From positions 1 through 64,000 of the forward strand of contig JBNKUI010000106.1 of assembly GCA_050298535.1 (NCBI GenBank): a stretch of 64,000 nucleotides of DNA, written 5' to 3'. How positions within the stretch are numbered: the stretch's first letter is position 1; each line of letters opens with the position of its first letter. A program made the position numbers and the translations under genes. The notes beneath the pieces were generated by a model, which was not told the origin of the DNA, searched no databases, and saw only the letters and a program-made list of their open reading frames with translations. This stretch comes from JABDMH01 sp050298535 (GTDB taxonomy: Bacteria > Bacteroidota > Bacteroidia > Chitinophagales > Saprospiraceae). Below, piece after piece: positions 17,135 to 25,107 of this stretch.

Positions 17135-18148
17135 ATGGCAGATAAGACAAGTTTTTGGAAAAGACCTGAAGGAAAAACCGGTGCCATTGTTCTGGCAGGC
17201 GTAGTGATCGGGGGTGGAATATTGCTCATCAATGCATTACCCGTTCTGGTAGCACTGGCTTCCAACACACTGTATCTGGCAGGCATGCTTCTGGTTTTGG
17301 GAGCAATCATCTACATGGTATTAGATCCTCGTATGAGAAATCTTGTATGGTATATGTACAAGAGTGTAATGCGATGGGTCACCGGGCTATTCATTCAAAT
17401 TGACCCCATTGGCATTTTGAAGAGTTATGTCGATGACCTGAAGGACAACCTCCGTAAAATGAACCGGCAGATCAGTCAGTTGCGTGGCCAGATGCATAAG
17501 CTGCAGGAGATGATTCTCAACAACAAGAGAGAAATCAAGAATAATCTCAATCTGGCAAGTCAGGCCAAGCAGAAAAATAAGCAGTCAGTGATGATCCTGA
17601 AGTCAAGGAAGGCAGGGCGACTCAAGGAATCCAACATGAAACTGGAAGATCTCTACAAGAAGATGGAGATTCTTTATCGTGTATTGCGTAAGATGTATGA
17701 GAATTCAGAAATCATGCTCGAAGATATCCAGGATCAGGTGATGGTCAAAGAGCAAGAGCGTAAAGCCATCCATGCCAGTAGTTCTGCAATGAAATCAGCG
17801 ATGAATGTCATCAATGGCAATGCCGACAAGCGAGCTATGTTTGATCAGGCACTGGAAGCGATAGCTGATGATGTCAGTAGTAAAGTAGGGGAGATGGAGA
17901 GATTTATGGAGATGTCAGAAAATTTTATGTCCTCTGTAGATCTGCAAAACGGGGTCTTTGAAGAAGAGGGACTGAAGATGTTGGAAAAATGGGAACAAGA
18001 GGGTGTCTCACTGTTGTTAGGAGACAAGAAAGAAGAGCTTTTGCTGGAAGCAGCCGATGATGAAAATGTTCTTGATCTGAACCAACCCATCAAAAAACCA
18101 GTAAGAGTTGGAAATCACTCAAATCAATATGATTCTTTTTTTGAATAA
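17135..18148 (+). CDS. Membrane-anchored PspA/ESCRT-III-like coiled-coil protein
   Basis: A 337-residue protein with two N-terminal transmembrane helices (about 17-37 and 45-63) and a large cytosolic part. Residues 90-225 form a long helical hairpin-like coiled coil that starts DPIGILKSYVDDLKDNL. This resembles the DPxxxLxxxxxxLxxxL opening and the Lys-Arg-rich helices of PspA/Vipp1, members of the ESCRT-III superfamily. The C-terminal 110 residues are helical and acidic, ending in a basic-aromatic tail. True PspA proteins are soluble and peripheral, so membrane anchoring would be unusual. The PspA relation is inferred from layout, not from a proven alignment. The gap to the solute-binding protein gene is 44 bp. 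Confidence 0.7.
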   Translation: MADKTSFWKRPEGKTGAIVLAGVVIGGGILLINALPVLVALASNTLYLAGMLLVLGAIIYMVLDPRMRNLVWYMYKSVMRWVTGLFIQIDPIGILKSYVDDLKDNLRKMNRQISQLRGQMHKLQEMILNNKREIKNNLNLASQAKQKNKQSVMILKSRKAGRLKESNMKLEDLYKKMEILYRVLRKMYENSEIMLEDIQDQVMVKEQERKAIHASSSAMKSAMNVINGNADKRAMFDQALEAIADDVSSKVGEMERFMEMSENFMSSVDLQNGVFEEEGLKMLEKWEQEGVSLLLGDKKEELLLEAADDENVLDLNQPIKKPVRVGNHSNQYDSFFE

Positions 18149-18192
18149 ATCTTTTTTAAGCCTCATAATATTTAGCTAAATATCCAAGTAAA

Positions 18193-19812
18193 ATGGCAAG
18201 ACGACTGACAACTTTTTCCAAGTTTTTGATCACTATGATCATTATTCTTGGTCTATTTTTCCTTATACGCTTTATCTTAAATGAAACAGATCTCGGTTCA
18301 AAACTCAAAGAGCAGAGCCAGGAAGTAACGGGTCAGACTGATCCGGGTAATACCGCTGCAAATTCAGGATCTTCATCCGGCACTCCTATGGCTTCTGATG
18401 ATGAGGACGTCCTCAACGTGCAACTGGTCACCTGGGGTGGATATGCGCCAGGACTCTATTACAACGAGGGTGCTCAACCTAACACCCGATCCAGATTTTA
18501 TAAGGATTACGGACTCAAAGTAAATTTCATACTCAATGACAATCTTGAGACTGCTTTAAATGCATGGGTTGCTGACGAATACGATATACTGGTACAGACG
18601 GCTGATGCATTCCCCCTGTATACCGCACCTGAGGAAATCAATAATTATAATCCAAAGGTGATCATGCAGGTGGATTGGTCTCGGGGCGGCGATGTGATCA
18701 TTGCCAAGCGGGGTATCAACTCGATCAATGACCTCAAGGGTAAGCGTGTGGCAGTGGCTGAGCCTTCACCCTCTCAGACATTGCTGATTACGGCGCTAGA
18801 AGCTGCTGGACTTAAGTACAGTGACGTGGAAATTGTTGCATCTCCTGATCCAGTAGTGGCGGCAACGACATTTAAAGGTCCGGATGTGGACGCAGCGGTA
18901 GTCTGGAGCCCCTTTCACCTTGAAGCATTGCGTGAAATTGCAGGCTCAAAGGTTTTGGTGAGCACCAAGGAGCAGTCCCACATTATCGGTGATATCATGT
19001 TTGCCAAGGAATCTTACATCCAACAAAACCGAGACAAGATCAATGCCTTTTACGAGGGTTGGATGAAGGGCGTAGCCGAGTTATACAATAATGAGTCGAA
19101 TCAGCAAAAGGCTGCGAAAATATTAGGAGAATTCTTCGGATTTCCTGAAGAAGATGCGATGGGAACCATGACGACTGTTCGGTGGGCTACGCATGGCGAC
19201 AATATGAACTTCTTTGGCTTAAACCCATCCTATAAAGGTATGAAGGGCTCTGATTTGTATGAGAAAATGGCGCGTGAGTTTAATCGCCTGGGACAGGCAG
19301 AGCGTATTGCACCTCCCTGGCGAAACGTTATAAATACAGCTGCTATTTCAGCCGCTAATAATCGACTGGATGGACCTGGTTTTACTGCGGAAGGACAGCG
19401 TGAATTTACACCGGCTTCAGCCTCTGATAGAACGGCTCCCGCACTGGCCGTAAAACCGGTGACGATTAATTTTGCAACCGGTCAGTATCAGCTGACTGAA
19501 AATGCCAAAACACTCATCGATTTGCAAGTGGCGGAAGTTGCCAAGTCATTTGGAAATCTACGAGTACGTATCGAAGGTAATACAGACAATGTGGGGTCAC
19601 GTGATATGAATGTACAGCTATCTCAGCGTCGTGCCAAGTCAGTGGCAGATTACCTGGTACAGACGTATGGCATGGATCCCAATCGATTCATTGTCGTTGG
19701 AAATGGTCCGGATAATCCGGTGCCCGGATGTGAAACGAACGCTACTGAAGACTGTAAGGCTAAGAATCGCCGGACTGAGTTTCAGCTGATTGCAGGCGCA
19801 GAAGCTCAGTAG
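18193..19812 (+). CDS. Membrane-anchored solute-binding protein fused to an OmpA domain
   Basis: A 539-residue periplasmic protein with an N-terminal membrane anchor (about 10-28) and a Ser/Gly/Thr-rich linker to residue 72. A NitT/TauT (NMT1-like) type solute-binding domain covers about 73-390, marked by INDLKGKRVAVAEPSPSQ and AAVVWSPFHLEAL. The C-terminal OmpA-like domain (about 420-535) has the peptidoglycan-binding residues Asp 465 in GNTDNVG and Arg 480 in LSQRRA, plus a Cys 513/Cys 521 pair. The binding domain is thus tied to both the inner membrane and the cell wall, which is not how ordinary solute carriers are built. The permease gene follows 5 bp later. The ligand is not known. Confidence 0.88.
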   Translation: MARRLTTFSKFLITMIIILGLFFLIRFILNETDLGSKLKEQSQEVTGQTDPGNTAANSGSSSGTPMASDDEDVLNVQLVTWGGYAPGLYYNEGAQPNTRSRFYKDYGLKVNFILNDNLETALNAWVADEYDILVQTADAFPLYTAPEEINNYNPKVIMQVDWSRGGDVIIAKRGINSINDLKGKRVAVAEPSPSQTLLITALEAAGLKYSDVEIVASPDPVVAATTFKGPDVDAAVVWSPFHLEALREIAGSKVLVSTKEQSHIIGDIMFAKESYIQQNRDKINAFYEGWMKGVAELYNNESNQQKAAKILGEFFGFPEEDAMGTMTTVRWATHGDNMNFFGLNPSYKGMKGSDLYEKMAREFNRLGQAERIAPPWRNVINTAAISAANNRLDGPGFTAEGQREFTPASASDRTAPALAVKPVTINFATGQYQLTENAKTLIDLQVAEVAKSFGNLRVRIEGNTDNVGSRDMNVQLSQRRAKSVADYLVQTYGMDPNRFIVVGNGPDNPVPGCETNATEDCKAKNRRTEFQLIAGAEAQ

Positions 19813-19817
19813 GCTGC

Positions 19818-20888
19818 ATGTCACTCTTCAAACTCAAAGGATCATTAACTGCTCGGCAAGGTCTGCTTCTGGGACTCGGGGGCTTTGGACTCCTACTTCT
19901 TATATGGATATTACTCACTATGGGCGAGGATCCGGTATTTCCCACCTATATCTTACCCAAGCCAGGTAAGGTTTTATCCTCCTTTAGTGAATTGTATGCT
20001 GATAATGATATTATTAGAAATACCTGTCTCAGCCTGGGGCTGAATCTCTCGGGCTATATTGAAGCTATTCTCATATCGCTTCCTCTGGGTTTTCTGATTG
20101 GTTTATTTCCTTTTTTTAAGGGACTTTCTCAACGTCAGGTAGATGCCATTCGCTACATACCATTGACCGCTGTGACTGGATTGTTCATTGTTTGGTTTGG
20201 TACTTCAACCGCTATGAAAGTGCATTTTTTGGCTTTTGGTATTCTCATTTATCTTTTACCTGTGGTGATAGTTCGGGTGAATGAAGTAGAAGATGTATAT
20301 CTGAAGACGGTTTATACATTGGGTGCCACGAATTGGCAGACGATTAAGTCAGTCTATATTCCTTCTGTATTAAGTAGAATTACGGACGATATTAGAGTTT
20401 TGACCGCTATTTCGTGGACATACATCATTGTAGCGGAGGGTATAGGATCCACGGGCGGAATAGGAGCACTCATCTGGCGATCAGGGATTCGTCAGGGTAG
20501 AGTGGACAAGGTGTTTGCCATCTTGATTATAATTATGATCATCGGAATCCTGCAGGACAAACTCTTCATTTATCTCGATCGAGTTTTGTTTCCCTACAAG
20601 TATCAGGCAGACGACTCACGAAAAGGAGGTGCTGCCCACGGACAATCCAATGTCAGCCTGGTCTGGGATTATATATCGAGCATTGCCATCTGGTTGCTCG
20701 TTGCTATATATGTTATTTTGGCTGTTGATCATATTAGCCCATTGTTCGGCACCGAGGCCATATTGAATTATTTGTTTGCAGATACAGCATTGGCCATTCA
20801 TTTCATCATGCTTTCAGTGCTTGTCTATCAGGGAATCCGATTTTTGAATAAACGGACTGCATCAGAGCCGGCAGTAGTAACAGAATAG
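19818..20888 (+). CDS. ABC permease (SsuC/TauC-type) with extra C-terminal membrane domain
   Basis: An inner-membrane permease of the NitT/TauT class. Residues 1-260 carry the usual six-helix core with the cytosolic EAA loop seen as LGATNWQTIKSVYIPS, which docks onto the ATPase. A further 95 residues follow the core (about 262-356), with a hydrophilic linker and two more predicted spans (IAIWLLVAIYVILAV and FIMLSVLVYQG). Standard SsuC/TauC permeases end near 260 residues, so this tail is an addition. It sits 5 bp after the solute-binding gene and 3 bp before the ATPase gene, so all three are co-transcribed. Confidence 0.88.
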   Translation: MSLFKLKGSLTARQGLLLGLGGFGLLLLIWILLTMGEDPVFPTYILPKPGKVLSSFSELYADNDIIRNTCLSLGLNLSGYIEAILISLPLGFLIGLFPFFKGLSQRQVDAIRYIPLTAVTGLFIVWFGTSTAMKVHFLAFGILIYLLPVVIVRVNEVEDVYLKTVYTLGATNWQTIKSVYIPSVLSRITDDIRVLTAISWTYIIVAEGIGSTGGIGALIWRSGIRQGRVDKVFAILIIIMIIGILQDKLFIYLDRVLFPYKYQADDSRKGGAAHGQSNVSLVWDYISSIAIWLLVAIYVILAVDHISPLFGTEAILNYLFADTALAIHFIMLSVLVYQGIRFLNKRTASEPAVVTE

Positions 20889-20891
20889 TCC

Positions 20892-21698
20892 ATGGAAGTA
20901 CCAATGGTCGATACCGATCGTAAAAACATTATCGAACTGCGCGATATTGGGCAGAGCTATGATGGAGGGCAAAACTGGATCATCAAAGGTTTGGATTTTC
21001 TAATCGAAGATAAGCCTGCACAAGGTCAGTTTGCTGTGATCCTGGGTATGTCGGGAAGTGGTAAGTCTACGGTCTTGCGATATATTGCCGGTCTGCAGCA
21101 ACCCACTGAGGGTCAGGTTCTTATTGGTGGTAAGAAAGCAGATGCAAAGAATCGGGTCAGTATGGTATTTCAGCAGTATTCATCACTACCTTGGATGACC
21201 GTACTGGACAATGTAGCGCTGGGCCTAAAATTTAAAGGGGTAGGTAGGGAGGAGCGGAATGCAAAAGCCATGGAGCTTATTGATCTGGTAGGGTTAAAGG
21301 GGCACGAGAAAAAATATGCACAGTATCCCACCCTTTCTGGTGGACAGCTTCAGCGTGTCGCCATTGCCAGAAGCATGCTGGCAAATCCTGAAATCCTACT
21401 GATGGATGAGCCCTTCGGAGCCTTAGATATCCGGACACGACTCCAGATGCAAGAGCTTCTTACAGACATTTGGCATCGGTTTCATAGTACCGTGGTTTTC
21501 GTGACGCATGATATCCGTGAGGCTGTCTTTCTGGGAGATGACATTTATATTTTGAAGAGCCAACCTTCTCGCTTTGTAGAGCACATTCACGTAGACCTAC
21601 CTCTACAAAGGGACAACAATATCAAGCGAGATCCACGGTATGAGGAGTTGGTACGTGAGGTGGAAGATGCCATGCTTCGCGTAGCTGATATGGAGTAG
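20892..21698 (+). CDS. ABC ATPase of NitT/TauT type
   Basis: The cytosolic ATPase for the permease encoded 3 bp upstream. Walker A is GMSGSGKST near residue 54. The Q-loop is MVFQQYSSLPWMTV. The signature motif is LSGGQLQRV, Walker B is ILLMDEPFG, and the D-loop and H-loop read ALDIRT and VTHDI. The order and length (268 residues) match SsuB/TauB/NrtD ATPases. An alternative start is the Met at residue 5. It is the last gene of the cluster beginning at 16322. The GH95 gene starts 43 bp further on with no clear terminator between. Confidence 0.93.
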   Translation: MEVPMVDTDRKNIIELRDIGQSYDGGQNWIIKGLDFLIEDKPAQGQFAVILGMSGSGKSTVLRYIAGLQQPTEGQVLIGGKKADAKNRVSMVFQQYSSLPWMTVLDNVALGLKFKGVGREERNAKAMELIDLVGLKGHEKKYAQYPTLSGGQLQRVAIARSMLANPEILLMDEPFGALDIRTRLQMQELLTDIWHRFHSTVVFVTHDIREAVFLGDDIYILKSQPSRFVEHIHVDLPLQRDNNIKRDPRYEELVREVEDAMLRVADME

Positions 21699-21741
21699 CT
21701 GATCCCTTGGAGAGCTCTCATATAAGGAGTATTTTCCTTGT

Positions 21742-24075
21742 ATGAAATCACTTTACTTCTCTTTACTGGCATTTTGTTGCCTTTCCTTATCGGCTCAAGA
21801 TCTGTCAGAAGCCTTCTGGTATGACAAACCTGCCGAAGAATGGATCGAAGCGCTTCCCGTCGGAAATGGTCATTTAGGAGCCATGATCTTTGGCAAGCCC
21901 TCTTTAGAACACTTACAGCTGAATGAAGATAGCATGTGGCCTGGATCGGCAACCTGGGACAACCCCGAAGGAAGACCTGAAGATCTTAAGGAATTGCGTC
22001 AACTACTCTTGGATGGTAAGGCAGATGTGGTCGATTCTCTCATCGTTGAGCGTTTTTCCAGGAAAGGTGTGACCCGATCACATCAAACTGCCGGTGACCT
22101 TTGGTTTGACTTTGCACATGAGGATATTACAGAGTATCGTCGATCCCTGGATATTACGACAGCGGTGTCGCAGGTTAGCTTTCGATCGCAAGGGTCATCC
22201 ATCACGCAGACGACATTTGCAAGTCATCCAGCTGATGCTATCATTATCCGGTGGACTTCAGAGCATCCGGACGGACTCAATGGAAAGATAAGATTGAGCC
22301 GTTCGATGGACGCAGGAGAACCTACCGCAGAGACGAAATCAAATAGGGATAAATTGATGATGACAGGACAGTGTACTCAGAGGACAGGCATGGTGGATAG
22401 CGAGCCTGTCGTTCTGGAGGACGGTGTTTCATTTATGACAATTGTGCAGGTACTCCATTCCGATGGGAGCCTGTCATCGGGCGCTGATTACCTGGAAGCT
22501 GCTGGTGTTCATGAGCTTGTCTTAGCTGTGACCATTCATACCGATTGGTATGATATGAACTACAAATCAGTAGCTATGAAACACAATATGCAATTGGAGG
22601 CTCAGGACTTTACATCGCTATTGGAGGCCCATGTGAGGGATTACCAGAGCCTCTATGATCGGCTCTCGCTTGACTTAGGACCCGCATCGATTGATCAACC
22701 CGTCGATAGACGTCTCCAGGCTGTGCAGCAAGGGAAAATAGATCTTGGTCTTGAAACTTTACTCTTTCAATACGGTCGATATCTATTGATTAGCTGTTCA
22801 AGACCGGGTACTAATCCCGCCAATCTTCAGGGTCTTTGGAATCATCATATAGCAGCACCATGGAATGCAGACTATCATTTGAATATCAATCTGCAGATGA
22901 ACTACTGGCCTGCAGAAGTAACTAATCTGAGTGAATTACACGATCCGTTTTTTGATTTCATAGATCGTCTGTTGATCAGAGGACAAGAGACAGCCCGGGA
23001 GAATTTCGGATGTCGGGGGGCTTTCCTTCCCCATGCTACCGACCTATGGGGACCCACCTGGTGGAGGGCGGCCAGACCTTATTGGGGCACGTGGGTTGGA
23101 GCGGGTGGATGGTTGCTCAATCATTATTGGGACCGATTTCAATTCACTGCTGACACATCATTTCTCAAAGAGCGATTATATCCCGCATTGGAAAAGGTAG
23201 CTCTGTTCTATCATGATTGGCTCATCGAAGATCCCAGAGATGGAAAACTGGTGGCAGCACCTTCTACCTCACCAGAGAATCAGTATACTCGGGCTGATGG
23301 TAAGGCCGTTGCAATATGTATAGGCTCAGCAATGGATCAGCAAATCATAGAAGAGGTATTTGAGCATTTTCTGATCGCTTCAGAAATCCTGAATATTCAT
23401 TCTGATGTGGTGACCGAGGTTTCTATTGCAAAAAGTAGATTACGATCTGGATTGCAGGTAGGGATAGATGGAAGATTACTCGAATGGGATCGACCCTATG
23501 CAGAATACGAGAAAGGCCACCGCCATATGAGTCATTTGTATGCATTCTATCCCGGCAATGAGATTTCACAATCTAAAAACAGTCACCTCATTAAAGCTGT
23601 CCAAAAATCATTGGACTACCGATTGGCGCATGGAGGTGCAGGTACAGGATGGAGTCGTGCCTGGCTCATCAATTGTGCAGCCAGATTGCATGATGGGGAC
23701 ATGGCACATGATCACATTCAGTTTCTGCTGGAGAGGTCTATATATCCGAATTTATTCGACGGACACCCTCCATTTCAAATCGACGGGAACTTTGGTTACA
23801 CCGCCGGGGTAGCCGAGATGTTGATTCAGTCGCATGAAGACAATATTCTTCGACTGTTGCCTTCACTTCCTTCGGTGTGGAGTCAAGGAGTCGTCAAAGG
23901 CTTGAGAGCTCGTGGTGGCTTTACTGTCAGTATGGTATGGAAAGAGGGGACGCTAGCGTCTGCTGAGATCCACTCAAAAGCAGGAGGCGTTGTGCAACTG
24001 GAAGCCCATGGTCTTACTCATCAGATCAGTTTTCAGCCAGGAGAAACTAAGAAAGTGTCGTATGAAGACTGGTAG
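21742..24075 (+). CDS. GH95 family glycosidase (alpha-L-fucosidase-like)
   Basis: A secreted 777-residue glycoside hydrolase of family 95, an inverting enzyme family acting mainly on alpha-1,2-linked L-fucose or L-galactose. A signal peptide covers residues 1-18. The N-terminal beta domain opens EEWIEALPVGNGHLGAMIFG. The (alpha/alpha)6 barrel contains NLQGLWNHH, NLQMNYWPAE and SPENQY, and the late QIDGNFG carries the catalytic-site Asp of the family. The length matches the family. It may feed on host or algal fucosylated glycans; no transporter for the product lies next to it, since the ABC cluster upstream is not of a sugar class. Confidence 0.92.
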   Translation: MKSLYFSLLAFCCLSLSAQDLSEAFWYDKPAEEWIEALPVGNGHLGAMIFGKPSLEHLQLNEDSMWPGSATWDNPEGRPEDLKELRQLLLDGKADVVDSLIVERFSRKGVTRSHQTAGDLWFDFAHEDITEYRRSLDITTAVSQVSFRSQGSSITQTTFASHPADAIIIRWTSEHPDGLNGKIRLSRSMDAGEPTAETKSNRDKLMMTGQCTQRTGMVDSEPVVLEDGVSFMTIVQVLHSDGSLSSGADYLEAAGVHELVLAVTIHTDWYDMNYKSVAMKHNMQLEAQDFTSLLEAHVRDYQSLYDRLSLDLGPASIDQPVDRRLQAVQQGKIDLGLETLLFQYGRYLLISCSRPGTNPANLQGLWNHHIAAPWNADYHLNINLQMNYWPAEVTNLSELHDPFFDFIDRLLIRGQETARENFGCRGAFLPHATDLWGPTWWRAARPYWGTWVGAGGWLLNHYWDRFQFTADTSFLKERLYPALEKVALFYHDWLIEDPRDGKLVAAPSTSPENQYTRADGKAVAICIGSAMDQQIIEEVFEHFLIASEILNIHSDVVTEVSIAKSRLRSGLQVGIDGRLLEWDRPYAEYEKGHRHMSHLYAFYPGNEISQSKNSHLIKAVQKSLDYRLAHGGAGTGWSRAWLINCAARLHDGDMAHDHIQFLLERSIYPNLFDGHPPFQIDGNFGYTAGVAEMLIQSHEDNILRLLPSLPSVWSQGVVKGLRARGGFTVSMVWKEGTLASAEIHSKAGGVVQLEAHGLTHQISFQPGETKKVSYEDW

Positions 24076-24141
24076 ACCTAGGTTTAAGAATTTTATAACA
24101 GTCTGAAACAGATAGTATTCCTGGTTATATGTTATAAAAGT

Positions 24142-24149
24142 TATTTTTG
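24142..24149 (+). promoter_or_regulatory. Bacteroidota -7 promoter element
   Basis: TATTTTTG matches the Bacteroidota -7 consensus TAnnTTTG exactly and lies 54 bp before the chosen start of the DUF2911-helical gene. No good TTTG -33 element is present at the expected spacing, so the call is tentative. Confidence 0.4.
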
Positions 24150-24203
24150 TGGTCGCAAAAGCGAAGGGACTTTTGTGAATTTCTTAAAATAAAAATATGT
24201 AAA

Positions 24204-25046
24204 ATGAAGAAAGCCTTTTTTACCTGTATTCTTGCAGCTTTGACAGTTCTGGCAATTCAAGCTCAGATTGCCACACCAGCTCCAAGTCCTTCGGCAATGC
24301 TAAAGCAAAGCGTGGGTCTAACAGAAATCACAGTAGAATATTCAAGACCTTCCATGAAGGGAAGAGAAATTTTTGGTGCGTTAGTACCGTATGATGAAGT
24401 ATGGAGATTGGGTGCAAACCAGGCTACCAAGATAACTTTCAGTGAAGATGTGAAAGTAGGAGGTAAGCCCCTCGAAGCAGGTGCTTATGCTGTGATGGCA
24501 AAGCCGGGTAAGAGCAGTTGGGACATCATGTTCTATCCATATACAACAGGGAACTGGGTTGCGTATCCCGGAAGTGATGTAACTCCAACCACTGTAAGTA
24601 CGGAAGCATTCATGATGGATGAAATGGCAATCGAGTCCTTCATGATTGAAATTGACCAAATTACTAACAGTGGTGCCAACATTTGGTTCCTTTGGGAGAA
24701 TACAGCTGCGGCAGTACCTGTAGCAGTAAATACGGATGAGGCAGTTGAAGCCAGTATTGCACAAGTAATGGCGGGTCCAACCGCCAATGATTATTTTGCG
24801 GCTGCATCGTACTACCTGGCAGAAGGTAAGGATATATCTAAAGCTCGTGAGTGGATCACTAAAGCTGTGGATATGGGATACAACCAGTTCTGGGTCTTGA
24901 GAGCTAAGTCCCTGATCGAAGCTAAAGCGGGAGATAAAGCGGCGGCCATTGAGTCAGCTAAGAAGTCTTTGGAATTGGCTAAGGAAGCTAATAACAATGA
25001 TTATATCCGCATGAACGAAGCTTCTATCAAAGAGTGGAGCATGTAG
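24204..25046 (+). CDS. Secreted DUF2911 protein with C-terminal helical repeats
   Basis: A 280-residue secreted protein. The start at 24204 is preferred over 24147 because it begins a normal signal peptide (MKKAFFTCILAALTV, cleavage near IQA-Q). Residues about 25-175 form a DUF2911 domain with the landmarks YSRPSMKGREIFG, WRLGANQATKITF and LEAGAYAVMAKPGK. Residues 185-280 form a TPR-like helical tail (EWITKAVDMGYNQFW, then a second repeat), absent from the shorter paralogue at 2812-3366. A TPR tail suggests protein-protein contacts. The family's function is unknown. Confidence 0.87.
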   Translation: MKKAFFTCILAALTVLAIQAQIATPAPSPSAMLKQSVGLTEITVEYSRPSMKGREIFGALVPYDEVWRLGANQATKITFSEDVKVGGKPLEAGAYAVMAKPGKSSWDIMFYPYTTGNWVAYPGSDVTPTTVSTEAFMMDEMAIESFMIEIDQITNSGANIWFLWENTAAAVPVAVNTDEAVEASIAQVMAGPTANDYFAAASYYLAEGKDISKAREWITKAVDMGYNQFWVLRAKSLIEAKAGDKAAAIESAKKSLELAKEANNNDYIRMNEASIKEWSM

Positions 25047-25073
25047 AGAAACTAAATCCTAAAAGATTTACGA

Positions 25074-25107
25074 TGGGATCTTCCTTGTAGGTTGATCCCA
25101 TTTTTTT
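25074..25107. terminator. Intrinsic terminator
   Basis: The perfect 7-bp stem TGGGATC (25074-25080) / GATCCCA (25094-25100) with a 13-nt loop is followed by seven T. It ends the DUF2911-helical transcript, and its T-run overlaps the stop codon of the convergent gene. Confidence 0.8.

Noticed and set aside
18193..24075. ABC cluster and GH95 gene as one glycan-utilisation locus
   Set aside because: The ABC type is NitT/TauT, not a sugar importer. The 43-bp proximity alone does not link them, and no SusCD pair is present.
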